Shown here: positions 27,804 to 37,373 of the stretch, one piece after another
Numbering within the stretch: the stretch's first letter is position 1
How the letters are laid out: each line of letters starts with the position of its first letter
Assembly: GCA_039640505.1 (NCBI GenBank)
Contig: CP046865.1
Location: forward strand, 3,501,661-3,565,660
Length of the DNA: 64,000 bases
Direction: 5' to 3'
Origin: Rhodobacteraceae bacterium Araon29
GTDB taxonomy: Bacteria; Pseudomonadota; Alphaproteobacteria; Rhodobacterales; Rhodobacteraceae
Position numbers and translations under genes: made by a program
Notes under the pieces: model-generated
Seen by the model: only the letters and a program-made list of their open reading frames with translations
The model's database searches: none
What the model was told of the DNA's origin: nothing

Positions 27804-28661
27804 TCAGGTGTCTCCTGTTGCGACGGGCACCATGGGGAACTGCCCCCACTCCGCCCAGCTGCCATCATAAAGCGCATGGTCGGTTTTGCCCATCTGGGTC
27901 AAAGCAAGGTTAAGAACAGCGGCCGTGACCCCCGATCCACAACTTGTGATCGCCGGCTTGGCTAAATCCACACCAGCCGCTTGGAAAATGGCGCGCAGCG
28001 CATCGGGGTCTTTGAGTGTTCCGTCTTGGGACAGCAAGCTGTGAAAATAAACATTTTTGGATCCCGGAATATGACCGGACCGAAGCCCTTCGCGGGGCTC
28101 GGGTTCATCGCCGCGAAAACGCCCAGGGGCGCGGGCATCAATAATTTCATGATCGCCCAGTTTTGAGGCCGCCGCCACCTGGGTGACATCCTTGACCATC
28201 TGGTTTTGCCGGCGCACCATCATATGGCGGTCGCGGATAATCGGGGGCATATCTTCGGTCGGGTGACCTTCGGCTTTCCATTTGGGAAACCCGCCATCCA
28301 GAACCGCAACATCGGTGTGGCCCATCAATTTTAGCAGCCACCAAACCCGCGCGGCGGAAAACAGCCCAGCGCCATCATAAATCACCACCTGATGTCCATC
28401 GCCAACCCCCATGGCGCGCATCCGCGACAGGAATTTTTCCACCGGCGGCACCATATGCGGCAATTCCGAGCGGTGATCGCTAATGTCATCAATATCGAAA
28501 TACCGCGCTCCTGGGATATGCGCGGCCTCAAATTCGGCCCGTGCGTTGCGCTGCATTGTGGGCAGATACCACGAGCCATCCAAAACCCGCAGATCAGGAT
28601 CTTTCAAATGCGCAGCAAGCCACGCGGTGGAAACCAGTGTTTTTGGATCATCAACTGCCAT
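27804..28661 (-). CDS. sseA: 3-mercaptopyruvate sulfurtransferase
   Basis: 285 residues from ATG 28661, with two rhodanese domains. The active-site loop CGSGVTA starts at Cys241; this sequence marks mercaptopyruvate sulfurtransferases as opposed to thiosulfate-specific rhodaneses. ARYFDIDDISDHRSELPHM in the first domain is also typical. It transfers sulfane sulfur from 3-mercaptopyruvate to thiols or cyanide. It lies between smpB and the aminotransferase on the same strand. Confidence 0.93.
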   Translation of the reverse strand: MAVDDPKTLVSTAWLAAHLKDPDLRVLDGSWYLPTMQRNARAEFEAAHIPGARYFDIDDISDHRSELPHMVPPVEKFLSRMRAMGVGDGHQVVIYDGAGLFSAARVWWLLKLMGHTDVAVLDGGFPKWKAEGHPTEDMPPIIRDRHMMVRRQNQMVKDVTQVAAASKLGDHEIIDARAPGRFRGDEPEPREGLRSGHIPGSKNVYFHSLLSQDGTLKDPDALRAIFQAAGVDLAKPAITSCGSGVTAAVLNLALTQMGKTDHALYDGSWAEWGQFPMVPVATGDT

Positions 28662-28765
28662 TGGGACCCCCGAATTGTGCTGTTTTGTCCCTACTACTCT
28701 GAGATCGCGGTGGCAAGGGTAGCGGTTAAATTTGCCGCTCGGCTGAACCGCAAGACGCCGCGGAA

Positions 28766-29242
28766 TTAGTCGCCGTGGCGCAGAAGGCGCTGTTTCTGAC
28801 GGCCCCAATCGCGCTTGGCCTGATCTGCACGCTTATCGTGATTCTTTTTGCCCTTGGCGATACCGATTTTTAGTTTCACCTTGCCGCGGTGATTGAAATA
28901 CATCACCAGCGGCACCAAAGTCATGCCCTTGCGCTGGGTATCAGACCAAAGCCGCGCCAATTCGCGGCGGTTGACCAACAGCTTGCGGCGACGGCGTTCT
29001 TCATGACCAAAGGTTTTGGCCTGCTCATAGGGCGCAATGTAGGAATTCACCAACCACAGCTCGCCCTCATCCACCTCAGCATAGCTTTCGGCAATATTGC
29101 TGCTGTTGACGCGCAGGGATTTCACCTCAGAGCCAAACAGCGCCACCCCGCATTCAAGATCATCCTCGATTGCGTAATCAAATCGCGCGCGCCGGTTTTC
29201 GGCAATCACTTTGTAATTCGGGTCAGATTTAGGAGCCGCCAT
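28766..29242 (-). CDS. smpB: SsrA (tmRNA)-binding protein
   Basis: 158 residues with the SmpB core: the OB-fold segment [28 protein letters not shown] and the [11 protein letters not shown] motif. The basic C-terminal tail ([15 protein letters not shown]) enters the ribosomal decoding centre. It acts with tmRNA in rescue of stalled ribosomes. No tmRNA gene was recognised in the window. Confidence 0.95.
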   Translation of the reverse strand: MAAPKSDPNYKVIAENRRARFDYAIEDDLECGVALFGSEVKSLRVNSSNIAESYAEVDEGELWLVNSYIAPYEQAKTFGHEERRRRKLLVNRRELARLWSDTQRKGMTLVPLVMYFNHRGKVKLKIGIAKGKKNHDKRADQAKRDWGRQKQRLLRHGD

Positions 29243-29373
29243 GGCTTGGCTGATTACACGGTGTTGGGCAGGCTGTCCATGGTTTGCATGACCCCTGCCG
29301 CTGCTATTCGTACTGGACAGACTCGCCAGCGCGGTGCTAGCTTTTGATCAAATTATATTTCTCAGGTGATCCC

Positions 29374-30726
29374 ATGAAAGACGACAACTTCCTCAAAGAG
29401 AACAACGCCCGGCATTTGTGGCATCCAATGGGCCATCCGGCAGACTCGCTTGCCAATCCGCCGAAAATTATAACCGGCGCCGAAGGGGTCAAGATCACGG
29501 ATATCGACGGCCATTCCGTGGTGGATGCGGTGGGCGGACTTTGGTGCGCCAATCTGGGATATTCCAATGATGTGATCAAAGATGCGATTGCCAAACAGCT
29601 TTATGATTTGCCCTATTATTCGGCCTTTGCAGGCTCGACCAATCCCCCGGCGATTGAGGCCTCGCTCGCCGTGCGCGAGATGTTTGCCGACGATGGCATG
29701 GCGCGGGTGTTTTTCACCTCGGGCGGATCAGATGCGGTAGAAACCACATTGCGGCTGGCGCGGCAGTATCACCGGCTGCGCGGCGAACCCACGCGCACCA
29801 AGTTCATTTCCCTAAAAAAGGGCTATCACGGCACGCATTTCGGCGGCGCATCCGTGAATGGCAACAACCGTTTCCGGATCAGTTACGAGCCGCTTTTGCC
29901 CGGCTGTTTCCATCTGCCAAGCCCGTATCCCTATCGCAACCCATATGGTGAAACCGATCCTGCAAAGCTGGCGCAAAACATCGCCGCCGCGTTTGAGGAC
30001 GAAGTGGCCTTTCAGGACCCCAAAACCATAGCCGCCTTTATTATGGAGCCGATCCAAGGCGCGGGCGGCGTTATAGTGCCCGATGCCTCATTCATGGGGC
30101 TGATGCGCGATGTCTGCACCCGCCACGGGATTTTGATGATCTCGGACGAGGTGATCACCGGTTTTGGCCGCACCGGCGATTGGAGCGGCGCACGCCATTG
30201 GGGGGTCAAGCCGGATATGATGAGTTTGGCCAAAGGCATCACCAGCGCCTATTTTCCAGTGGGCGCGGCACTGATGAGCGATCAGGTGGCCGAGGTGTTT
30301 GAAAACGACCGCTCGGCGGATGGCGGCATTTTCCACGGCTATACCTATTCGGCGCATCCTGTGGGCGCAGCAGCTGTCACCGCCTGTCTGTCGGAAACCC
30401 TGCGGCTTGATACCAAAACCAACGCCGCCGCGCGCGGCGCGCAGCTTTATCAAGGGGTGCAAAAGCTTAAAGAAAAATACGATGTGGTTGGCGATGTGCG
30501 CGGCGGCGAAGGGCTTATGACCGCGCTTGAGCTTGTGAGCGACCGCGCGGCTAAAGCACCACTGGATATGGACGCAATGAAACGCGTGCATCAGGCCACC
30601 TATGAGGCCGGCTCAATGGTCCGTCTGGGGATGAACAATATCCTGATGTCACCGCCGCTAACCATTAGCGAAGCCGAGGTAGACGTGATTTTATCGGCGC
30701 TCGATGCGGGGCTTGGGGCGGTTTAA
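29374..30726 (+). CDS. Class III aminotransferase, taurine/omega-amino acid:pyruvate type
   Basis: 450 residues from ATG 29374, preceded by AGGTGA. Features are HLWHPMGHP at the N-terminus, FFTSGGSDAVETTLRLARQ, KKGYHGTHFGGASVNGN, ISDEVITGFGRTG (PLP aspartate) and SLAKGITSAYFPVG (PLP lysine). The sequence is close in style to taurine:pyruvate aminotransferase (Tpa), but could act on other omega-amines such as putrescine or beta-alanine. No taurine transport or sulfoacetaldehyde genes adjoin it, so the substrate stays open. Confidence 0.88.
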   Translation: MKDDNFLKENNARHLWHPMGHPADSLANPPKIITGAEGVKITDIDGHSVVDAVGGLWCANLGYSNDVIKDAIAKQLYDLPYYSAFAGSTNPPAIEASLAVREMFADDGMARVFFTSGGSDAVETTLRLARQYHRLRGEPTRTKFISLKKGYHGTHFGGASVNGNNRFRISYEPLLPGCFHLPSPYPYRNPYGETDPAKLAQNIAAAFEDEVAFQDPKTIAAFIMEPIQGAGGVIVPDASFMGLMRDVCTRHGILMISDEVITGFGRTGDWSGARHWGVKPDMMSLAKGITSAYFPVGAALMSDQVAEVFENDRSADGGIFHGYTYSAHPVGAAAVTACLSETLRLDTKTNAAARGAQLYQGVQKLKEKYDVVGDVRGGEGLMTALELVSDRAAKAPLDMDAMKRVHQATYEAGSMVRLGMNNILMSPPLTISEAEVDVILSALDAGLGAV

Positions 30727-30827
30727 TTTTTAGCGGTCACTGGATGGCACCTTTTGGGTATCAGGCGGCCTGAAAGCCTGAATTCGTGTGCTCCTGCCTT
30801 TATGAACCACTGATCGTGAAAGATATC

Positions 30828-31694
30828 ATGCTGAACCCCGATTTTAACCGCGCCCGAGATTTTATTTATTCCAACGCAAGACTTATTGAACGTCATCTCT
30901 TTTCATTTCAGTTTGAAGACGGCGCAGCGGATATGGTTGAGCGTGCTTTAAGTGGCTATCAACACGCCAATAGGCTTTTTGGGTTCGGATTAGAACCTGA
31001 TAAACGCGCATCGGCGCCGCAACCGGTTGATCAGGCATTCGCGATGGAAATTCTTGATGCAATTGGTGCGAGCCGAGGCCGGTTTGAAGCGATCTGTGAT
31101 AGTCTGCATCATCTTACAAACGCTGATGGAGGTTTGCCGTTCTCACATCAATCCGTAGAAGCGGCGCCACACGCAGCTTGGTGGGCCTGCGCGTCCAGCC
31201 AGCCCAGTTCGATCAACCCGACCGGCATAATCCTGTCATTTCTATGGAAGTCCGGCCTTGACCACCCCTGGATGAAGAACGCGGAAGATTTTTGCTGGGA
31301 TGCGCTAAACCAGCTTCAGGTCACAAGCGCCCATTCCATTCAAAATGGTTTGGCGTTTCTTGCGGCGCATCCCGATCAGCAGCGCGCGGGGCAGGCATTT
31401 AAGGGGCTGCGAGAACTCGTCAGAGGCGCAACTTGTTTTGATCCACAGTCAGAGGAATATGTCTTTTCGCCTTTGATCTTTGCGCCTAGCCCTAAAAGCC
31501 CGGCCACACGCTTTTTCTCAAACGATGAGATTCAGCCACACCTGCAATTTATGATTAGCCAGCAACAAGAGGATGGCGGCTGGCCGATCAACTGGCCGCC
31601 ATTGTCGCAGGGCGTGATGTCGGAATGCCGCGCAATTGTGACCTTGCGCAATCTCAATATACTGCGGGCTTATAACAGTCTAAAGGGTGTCTAG
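30828..31694 (+). CDS. Prenyltransferase/squalene-cyclase-like alpha-toroid protein
   Basis: 288 residues from ATG 30828, or 302 from a GTG at 30786. Repeated helix pairs carry QW-like turns: TNADGGLPF and QQQEDGGWPINWPPLS. The layout recalls the alpha/alpha toroid of terpene cyclases and related enzymes, but a DXDD or other catalytic signature is not evident. Function unknown. It is somewhat less GC-rich than the flanking aminotransferase. Confidence 0.6.
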   Translation: MLNPDFNRARDFIYSNARLIERHLFSFQFEDGAADMVERALSGYQHANRLFGFGLEPDKRASAPQPVDQAFAMEILDAIGASRGRFEAICDSLHHLTNADGGLPFSHQSVEAAPHAAWWACASSQPSSINPTGIILSFLWKSGLDHPWMKNAEDFCWDALNQLQVTSAHSIQNGLAFLAAHPDQQRAGQAFKGLRELVRGATCFDPQSEEYVFSPLIFAPSPKSPATRFFSNDEIQPHLQFMISQQQEDGGWPINWPPLSQGVMSECRAIVTLRNLNILRAYNSLKGV

Positions 31695-31756
31695 GCATAG
31701 TCACCTGCACCCGTTCCAAAGCCTCTTAGCCACTGTTGCAAATGTTGCGCGGCACT

Positions 31757-32302
31757 TTAGCCCTCGGCTCGGTACTGCCCTGTTGCAATGCCCTCAAGAC
31801 GCCACTGTCCCACCCGAGCGCGTATAAGCCGCAGCGTGGGCAACCCGATGGCGGCAGTCATCCGGCGGACCTGCCGGTTGCGGCCTTCACGGATTGTAAT
31901 CTCAAGCCAGCTGTCGGCAACGGTTTTGCGAAAGCGCACCGGCGGTGTGCGCGGCCAAAGCCCGCCCGGCGGCGCAATGCAGCGCACTTCGGCTGGCTGG
32001 CAGGCGCCGTCTTTTAGCATAACGCCTTGACGCAAGGGCATCAGATCACTGTCGTTCGGCGCGCCTTCCACCTGCACCCAATAGGTTTTTTCCAGCTTGT
32101 GCTTCGGGTCTGCAATTTTCGCCTGCAGCCGCCCGTCATCGGTTAAAACCAGCAGCCCTTCGCTGTCCCGGTCGAGCCGGCCGGCTGGATAGACATCAGG
32201 AATTTTGATGTAATCCGCTAGGGTTTGGCGGCGTTCGGCAGACGCGCTATTATCAGTGAACTGGCACAGCACATTGAACGGCTTGTTAAAGAGAACAATC
32301 AT
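31757..32302 (-). CDS. rluE: 23S rRNA pseudouridine synthase RluE-like
   Basis: 181 residues. The catalytic motif AGRLDRDSEGLLVL carries the essential aspartate, and KTYWVQVEG and REGRNRQVRRM follow as in the RluB/E/F/RsuA group. The short length without an S4 domain is as in RluE, which modifies U2457 of 23S rRNA in E. coli. Its ATG overlaps the asparaginase stop (ATGA at 32299-32302), implying coupled translation. Confidence 0.9.
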   Translation of the reverse strand: MIVLFNKPFNVLCQFTDNSASAERRQTLADYIKIPDVYPAGRLDRDSEGLLVLTDDGRLQAKIADPKHKLEKTYWVQVEGAPNDSDLMPLRQGVMLKDGACQPAEVRCIAPPGGLWPRTPPVRFRKTVADSWLEITIREGRNRQVRRMTAAIGLPTLRLIRARVGQWRLEGIATGQYRAEG

Positions 32303-33297
32303 AAGGTCAGGGCAGAAGCCGGTTTGATCATACCGGTTTCAATGCCGCGCCAGTTTGTGATCGCCGGTGTCATCCATTTTTGCGCCGCCGGATGATCGGG
32401 CGAAAGCACCCCAAGCGCGCACAGCAGCGCGGCAATGGCCGAATTGCTGGCGCGGGTATTGCCGTCGGTGATTTTCAAAGCCACCCCTAGACGCTGTTCG
32501 GGCAGGATGGCCACAAACACGCCCTCGGCCCCGGTTTTTATTGCCGCGGCGCCCGACATGGCGCGCATCAAATCCGTACAAGTACGGCCCTCGCCAGCGA
32601 CCAGTTCGGGGTGCAGCATCATGGCTTCGACCAATCGGCGGGCTGCTTGGGAAGCACTGTCCGCCCGGTCCTGCGCCGAAGCATACCACGCCATCGCCCG
32701 CGCCACATCGCACAGCTTTGCGGCAAAATTCGGCGCCGAGCAGCCGTCGATACCATAGCCCGGACTGACGGCGCCAGTGGTCATTTCAAAAGCTTCAAGA
32801 CAGGCTTTTTGCACCGGATGGGCCGGATCAATATATTCAGGCCCAGCCTTTAAATGCTTTGCCAACGTCAAAAATCCAGTGTGCTTTCCAGAGCAGTTAT
32901 TATGCATCTGGCACGGGCTTTCATCCTGGTCGCGCAAATCATGCCGCGCGGCTTTGTCATTGGGGATCTGCGCACCGCAGCGAAAGTCATCATCCGATTT
33001 TCCCAGCGCCGCAAGCCAGCTTTGCACCCGGTCTGTGTGGATCGCCGCGCCTTGGTGCGACGCACAGGCCAACGCCAAATGCTCGGGTCCAAGCCGGTGC
33101 GCTTCGGCGGCGCCTGATGTGATTAAGGGCAGTGCCTGGATCATCTTGACCGACGAGCGCGGCAGGATGATTTGATCCGGATCACCCCATGTTTTAACCA
33201 CCTGCCCGCTATCATCACAGATGACTGCATGCCCGTAATGGACGCTTTCAAGAAACGCGCCGCGCCATATTTCGCTCATCACAACCGGATTTTTCAT
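32299..33297 (-). CDS. L-asparaginase, rhizobial AnsA type
   Basis: 332 residues from ATG 33297. It matches the asparaginase family found in Rhizobium (distinct from E. coli type I/II), with the conserved SSVKMIQALPL carrying the serine/lysine pair, ASHQGAAIHT, NNCSGKHTGFL and GIDGCSAPNFA. It hydrolyses asparagine to aspartate and ammonia. No signal peptide is seen, so it is probably cytoplasmic. It overlaps rluE by 4 bp. Confidence 0.9.
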   Translation of the reverse strand: MKNPVVMSEIWRGAFLESVHYGHAVICDDSGQVVKTWGDPDQIILPRSSVKMIQALPLITSGAAEAHRLGPEHLALACASHQGAAIHTDRVQSWLAALGKSDDDFRCGAQIPNDKAARHDLRDQDESPCQMHNNCSGKHTGFLTLAKHLKAGPEYIDPAHPVQKACLEAFEMTTGAVSPGYGIDGCSAPNFAAKLCDVARAMAWYASAQDRADSASQAARRLVEAMMLHPELVAGEGRTCTDLMRAMSGAAAIKTGAEGVFVAILPEQRLGVALKITDGNTRASNSAIAALLCALGVLSPDHPAAQKWMTPAITNWRGIETGMIKPASALTL

Positions 33298-33466
33298 CGT
33301 TTGCTTCAACTTTCTGCGCAAATTTTTGCCAACAGGGCTTTCGTTAAAACTCTGTTTCAGGCTATTATGCCTTTGTCGAGTTTTTAACCGGGGTCTGCAA
33401 CAAAAAATGGTGATCAAGCGCCATAGGGCCCCTGCAAGGATATGTCCAATGGGACGGAGGCATAAA

Positions 33467-34000
33467 ATGCGGGAAACACTTAAGCTTATCAGCGTGGCTT
33501 GTGGGTTGGCTTTGGCTTCAACAGCCGGTCTTGCCCAAAGCACCAGCAATAATAAAGTGTCGGAAAAAACTGACTGGAGTGTTTTTGTCGACCAAAATCC
33601 AACTGAGTGCTGGAGTGTCTCGCAGCCTAAAGAATCGGTAAATACCCGCAGTGGCCGTGTAGTATCGGTGAAGCGCGGCGATATTCTTTTGTTTGTATTT
33701 TTCCGGCCCAGTGAAAAAGTCGATGGGCAGGTCACCTTTACCGGCGGCTATCCCTTTGCCCCCGACTCGCGCGTGAAACTGGCGATTGATGGCAAGAGCT
33801 ACGATTTGCCCGCAATCCAAGGGGAATGGGCTTGGGCGACCTCGCCCGAGGATGATGCCAAAATCATCGCGGCAATGAAGCGTGGCGCCAAAGCGGTGCT
33901 GAGCGCCCGTTCAGAGCGCGGCACCACCACCAAAGATACATTTTCGCTGACCGGTTTCACCGCTGCCTATGACGACAGCAAAAAACGCTGCAGCAACTAA
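33467..34000 (+). CDS. Invasion-associated locus B (IalB) family periplasmic protein
   Basis: 177 residues from ATG 33467 with GGAGG upstream. A signal peptide ends in AGLAQS. The mature part starts with DWSVFVDQNPTECWSVSQPKE, the typical opening of IalB-family proteins, and ends with the partner cysteine in KKRCSN. Widespread in alphaproteobacteria; named after a Bartonella invasion gene, but free-living bacteria also carry it and its task is unclear. Confidence 0.85.
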   Translation: MRETLKLISVACGLALASTAGLAQSTSNNKVSEKTDWSVFVDQNPTECWSVSQPKESVNTRSGRVVSVKRGDILLFVFFRPSEKVDGQVTFTGGYPFAPDSRVKLAIDGKSYDLPAIQGEWAWATSPEDDAKIIAAMKRGAKAVLSARSERGTTTKDTFSLTGFTAAYDDSKKRCSN

Positions 34001-34079
34001 GTGCTAAAACGCGGGCTTTGCCTCTGCCGCGCGAATCCTCTATGCTCGCCGCTTGTAGTTGGCAAAAGTGAACCCTGAT

Positions 34080-35264
34080 ATGACCGCAACCGCCCCGATC
34101 ACCCAAGATGTGATGACCCTGCCGCGCAAAGCGTCTGAAGGGCCACTTAATCTTGTCGGTTTGACGCGACCCGCGTTTAAAGCGGCTTTGATCGAAGCAG
34201 GTACACCGGAAAAACAGGCCAGGATGCGGGTAGGCCAGATCTGGCAGTGGATTTACGAAAAAGGCGTGCGTGATTTTGCGCAGATGACCAATCTTGCCAA
34301 ACCCTATCGCGCGATGTTGGCGGAAAACTTTAAAATTGCCGTGCCCGAGATTGTCTCGAAACATATCTCTACCGATGGCACCCGCAAATACCTTTTGCGC
34401 ATTGCGGGCGGGCATGAGGTGGAAACAGTATATATCCCCGAAGTGGATCGCGGCACGCTCTGCATCAGCTCGCAGGTGGGCTGCACATTGACCTGTTCGT
34501 TCTGCCATACCGGCACGCAAAAGCTGGTGCGCAATCTGACCGCAGACGAGATTATCGGTCAGGTTCTGGTTGCGCGTGATGATCTAGGCGAATGGCCCGG
34601 CGTGCCGGGTCGCAACAGCGATGCCCGTTTGCTTTCAAATATCGTGCTGATGGGCATGGGCGAGCCGCTATACAACTTTGACAATGTGCGCGATGCGATG
34701 AAGATCGCGATGGACCCCGAAGGCATTTGCCTATCGCGGCGGCGCATCACCCTGTCCACCTCCGGCGTTGTGCCGGAAATTGCCAAAACAGCGCAGGAAA
34801 TCGGCTGTTTGCTGGCGGTGTCGTTTCATGCCACCACCGATGCAGTGCGTGATACGCTGGTGCCGATCAATAAAAAGTGGAATATCGAAACGCTTTTGAC
34901 CGAGCTGCGCGCCTATCCCAAACTTTCGAACTCTGAGCGCATCACGTTCGAGTATGTGATGCTGAAGGGCATCAATGACAGTGACGCCGACGCGCGCCGC
35001 TTGCTCAAGCTTATTCGCGGCATTCCAGCCAAAATTAATCTAATCCCGTTTAACGAATGGCCCGGCGCCCCCTATGAACGCTCTGACTGGGCACGGATCA
35101 AAGCGTTTTCAGATATTATTTTCAACGCAGGCTATGCCAGCCCGATCCGCAAACCGCGCGGCGAAGATATCATGGCCGCCTGCGGCCAGCTTAAATCCGC
35201 CACCGAACGCGCCCGCAAAAGCCGCAAGGCGATTGAGGCGGAAGCCGGTGTGTCGGCCTCTTAA
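34080..35264 (+). CDS. rlmN: 23S rRNA (adenine2503-C2)/tRNA (A37) methyltransferase
   Basis: 394 residues from ATG 34080 (a TTG at 34059 is also in frame). A radical SAM enzyme: the iron-sulfur cluster cysteines are C135, C139 and C142 (CTLTCSFC). The segments [14 protein letters not shown] and [12 protein letters not shown] are standard, and the C-terminal catalytic cysteine lies in DIMAACGQL. It methylates A2503 of 23S rRNA and A37 of some tRNAs. Confidence 0.95.
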   Translation: MTATAPITQDVMTLPRKASEGPLNLVGLTRPAFKAALIEAGTPEKQARMRVGQIWQWIYEKGVRDFAQMTNLAKPYRAMLAENFKIAVPEIVSKHISTDGTRKYLLRIAGGHEVETVYIPEVDRGTLCISSQVGCTLTCSFCHTGTQKLVRNLTADEIIGQVLVARDDLGEWPGVPGRNSDARLLSNIVLMGMGEPLYNFDNVRDAMKIAMDPEGICLSRRRITLSTSGVVPEIAKTAQEIGCLLAVSFHATTDAVRDTLVPINKKWNIETLLTELRAYPKLSNSERITFEYVMLKGINDSDADARRLLKLIRGIPAKINLIPFNEWPGAPYERSDWARIKAFSDIIFNAGYASPIRKPRGEDIMAACGQLKSATERARKSRKAIEAEAGVSAS

Positions 35265-35402
35265 AAACTCATTTATCTCACATAAATCGGCAGATTTGAC
35301 AGGATAGGGTAGACATGGGACCTTTATCCTCTGAGCGATTGAACGATTCTTATTATTTCCCAAATTCGAAACTTGATTTCACAGTTTCCACTAGGATTTT
35401 TT

Positions 35403-36011
35403 ATGAAAAAAATTGATTATAAAAAACAGCTCAAAACGCTTTATGGCCCCTCTGCCAAAGACGTGGTGGAAGTTGATGTGCCGCCGCTCAACTATCTGAT
35501 GATTGATGGCATGGGCGGACCGGACGGACCGGCCTTTCAAGCCGCTATCGCCGCCCTATTTCCACTGTCGTACACGCTTAAATTCATGATCAAAAAGGGA
35601 CCACTGGCCATCGATTATGGCGTCATGCCACTAGAAGGGCTGTGGTGGGCCGACGATATGGCGACATTTATCGCAGGCGATAAAGACAAATGGCTCTGGA
35701 CCCTGATGATTATGCAGCCCGAGCTGATCACTGCCCCATTGGTGGACGAAGCGGTCGCAGCGGTCAAAAAGAAACAAAACCCCAATGCGCTGCCGCAAGT
35801 TCGGTTTGCCCGCTATGATGAGGGCCGCTGCGCCCAAATACTGCACAAGGGGCCGTTTTCTGAAGAAGGCCCAACCGTCGCGCGGGTACATGAATTCATT
35901 GCCTCAAAGGGCTGCGCATTAACCAAAAAGCACCATGAGATTTATCTAAGTGATATCCGCCGCGCCGCGCCGAAAAACCTCAAAACTGTGCTGCGACAGC
36001 CCATGGGGTAA
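35403..36011 (+). CDS. GyrI-like small-molecule-binding domain protein
   Basis: 202 residues from ATG 35403, with TAGGA 7 bp upstream. The segments VPPLNYLMIDGMGGPDGPAF, GLWWADD and the C-terminal YDEGRCAQILHKGPFSEEGP correspond to the GyrI-like (SHOCT/BmrR effector-binding) fold, a version that stands alone without a DNA-binding domain. These proteins bind or hydrolyse small ligands; the ligand here is not known. Confidence 0.8.
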   Translation: MKKIDYKKQLKTLYGPSAKDVVEVDVPPLNYLMIDGMGGPDGPAFQAAIAALFPLSYTLKFMIKKGPLAIDYGVMPLEGLWWADDMATFIAGDKDKWLWTLMIMQPELITAPLVDEAVAAVKKKQNPNALPQVRFARYDEGRCAQILHKGPFSEEGPTVARVHEFIASKGCALTKKHHEIYLSDIRRAAPKNLKTVLRQPMG

Positions 36012-36146
36012 AGGCGGCGGCCCAGACCCCTTTGTCGTAGCGTAACGGCCGCGCAGTGGGGTCTTACGTGGCGTTATGCTTGTTTTTAAAGGGAAAATTA
36101 AAAACAGTTTGGGCCATAATGATGGAAACGCAGGAAGGAGCCTCGG

Positions 36147-36461
36147 ATGACACTTATCGTGAAATCGAAGATCAATATCACCAAGGGTTTTGATACTTGG
36201 CAAGCAATGGTCAAATCACAGGAACCAAAGCTAAATGAGCTTGGGATTAAGTTTCTCTTTGCCGGTACTGAAAAAGACAATCCCAATCAGCTGCATGCCA
36301 TTATGATATTTCCAAGCATGGAAGCGCTTCAGGCCTTTGGCGGTGATGAAGAGCTAACAGAAATACGCAGGCAGGCAGGCGCAGTGATTGAAAGCGGTGT
36401 GATGACGCCAATCTCAGGTGATTATTTCACCAACTATCCAGAGGCTCATATAAAACACTAG
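36147..36461 (+). CDS. Small ferredoxin-fold-like protein, paralogue of the gene at 8042
   Basis: 104 residues starting MTLIVKSKINITKGFDTW, with AGGAAGGAGCC upstream. The C-terminal RRQAGAVIESGVMTPISGDY parallels the end of the 8042 product. Its stop overlaps the last codons of the convergent gene at 36458 by 4 bp. It is the plus-strand border of the 772-bp array. Function unknown. Confidence 0.7.
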   Translation: MTLIVKSKINITKGFDTWQAMVKSQEPKLNELGIKFLFAGTEKDNPNQLHAIMIFPSMEALQAFGGDEELTEIRRQAGAVIESGVMTPISGDYFTNYPEAHIKH

Positions 36462-36763
36462 GCCTGCCCATCTAGAAAGCCCGGTGCAACGCGCCGGGCT
36501 TGGAAAACATCAGCTCGAATTTGATTGCGCATCGCATCATCGGTTTGCTCAAGATAAATATGGGGCTCAATCTCGGTTAAGCCAAGGCAGCGGGGGAAAA
36601 GATAAGCTCTGATACTGCCTCCAGAATTAACCAACTGTGTCGAACCTTCAGGTAGATCAATGCTCAGGGTCCGAGCCGCATCTTTCAAATCCTCTAAGGT
36701 AAAGAAATTTCCAGAATTATTTGCCGCTTTTAATTCCGCCAAAAGTACCGCAAGATCGTTCAT
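36458..36763 (-). CDS. Full-length short gene at the downstream end of the array (S1)
   Basis: 101 residues, starting MNDLAVLLAELKAANNSGNF. The first 48 residues are shared with the eight short internal genes of the array; the rest, beginning GGSIRAYLFPR, is unique to this copy. It therefore represents the ancestral uninterrupted gene at which the duplication ended. Its ATG overlaps the stop of unit gene G1 by 4 bp (ATGA). Family not recognised. Confidence 0.7.
   Translation of the reverse strand: MNDLAVLLAELKAANNSGNFFTLEDLKDAARTLSIDLPEGSTQLVNSGGSIRAYLFPRCLGLTEIEPHIYLEQTDDAMRNQIRADVFQARRVAPGFLDGQA
36477..36501. terminator. Hairpin at the convergent end of the array
   Basis: AAGCCCGG (36477-36484) pairs perfectly with CCGGGCTT (36494-36501) around a 9-nt loop. 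It lies 15 bp after the stop of the plus-strand gene ending at 36461, and within the last codons of the minus-strand gene. It may stop transcription from both sides, though no long T-run follows. Confidence 0.4.
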
Positions 36764-37344
36764 TGTCTTGCTCCCTCAACAAAGTCACCACGAGCAATTT
36801 TTTGCTGCAATTCTTGCGTGAAAATAACATCTGCTGACTGCACGCCACCATGGGCAAGCCCAAGCCAATTTCCCATAAAATTCGTTAGAATATCTTCGAG
36901 CAAGGTAAGCGCAAATTCTTGCTGTTCTGGATTTGCAAACTTGTCGGCATTTGTCATTTTATAGGTTTGTAGATCCGTCACATTTAAGGTTTCGGTGTAC
37001 TTTTCATGTTGCGCACCAATATGTCCAAACTCCCAATACCTTGATCCATCCTCGCGATCTTTCGAAGTTAACATGAACCTTTTTTCGGGCGACGTTGAAA
37101 ACGCGATTGAGCGCCCTTCAATGTGCAAGATAAAGACAAAGCCAGGCTCATCTCGGTCCTTGGATGTGTGTTCGTGCAAAAATACATCATCGCGGCTTGT
37201 CCAAACTGTATCGCAGTTCATGTCAAACCAGAAGCTCAATCCTGTTCGGGCGCCGCTGTAGGTTCTTTCTTTACCCGTTTTAAGTGGCTCCAGCTCGTAA
37301 GTACTACCTGTAAATTGCTTATTTCCATCTGCATCTATGAACAT
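36760..37344 (-). CDS. Array unit gene G1, 194 residues, family unknown
   Basis: Last copy in transcription order, followed by intact S1. No signal peptide or membrane segment; the N-terminal half is beta-rich and the C-terminal half (from about residue 125) helical, ending GDFVEGARQ. I do not recognise the family. Variable-site state (residues 15,16,18,19 / 30 / 42,44,45 / 58,60 / 84 / 88 / 95): TYLE / S / MCD / ET / T / K / K. Confidence 0.85.
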   Translation of the reverse strand: MFIDADGNKQFTGSTYELEPLKTGKERTYSGARTGLSFWFDMNCDTVWTSRDDVFLHEHTSKDRDEPGFVFILHIEGRSIAFSTSPEKRFMLTSKDREDGSRYWEFGHIGAQHEKYTETLNVTDLQTYKMTNADKFANPEQQEFALTLLEDILTNFMGNWLGLAHGGVQSADVIFTQELQQKIARGDFVEGARQ

Positions 37345-37373
37345 ATTCTATTTTTCCTAAAACAACGTAATTT

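Noticed and set aside
33298-33735. N-terminal extension of the asparaginase
   Set aside because: The extension has no similarity to the family, overlaps the divergent IalB gene and its leader, and the start at 33297 fits the usual length.
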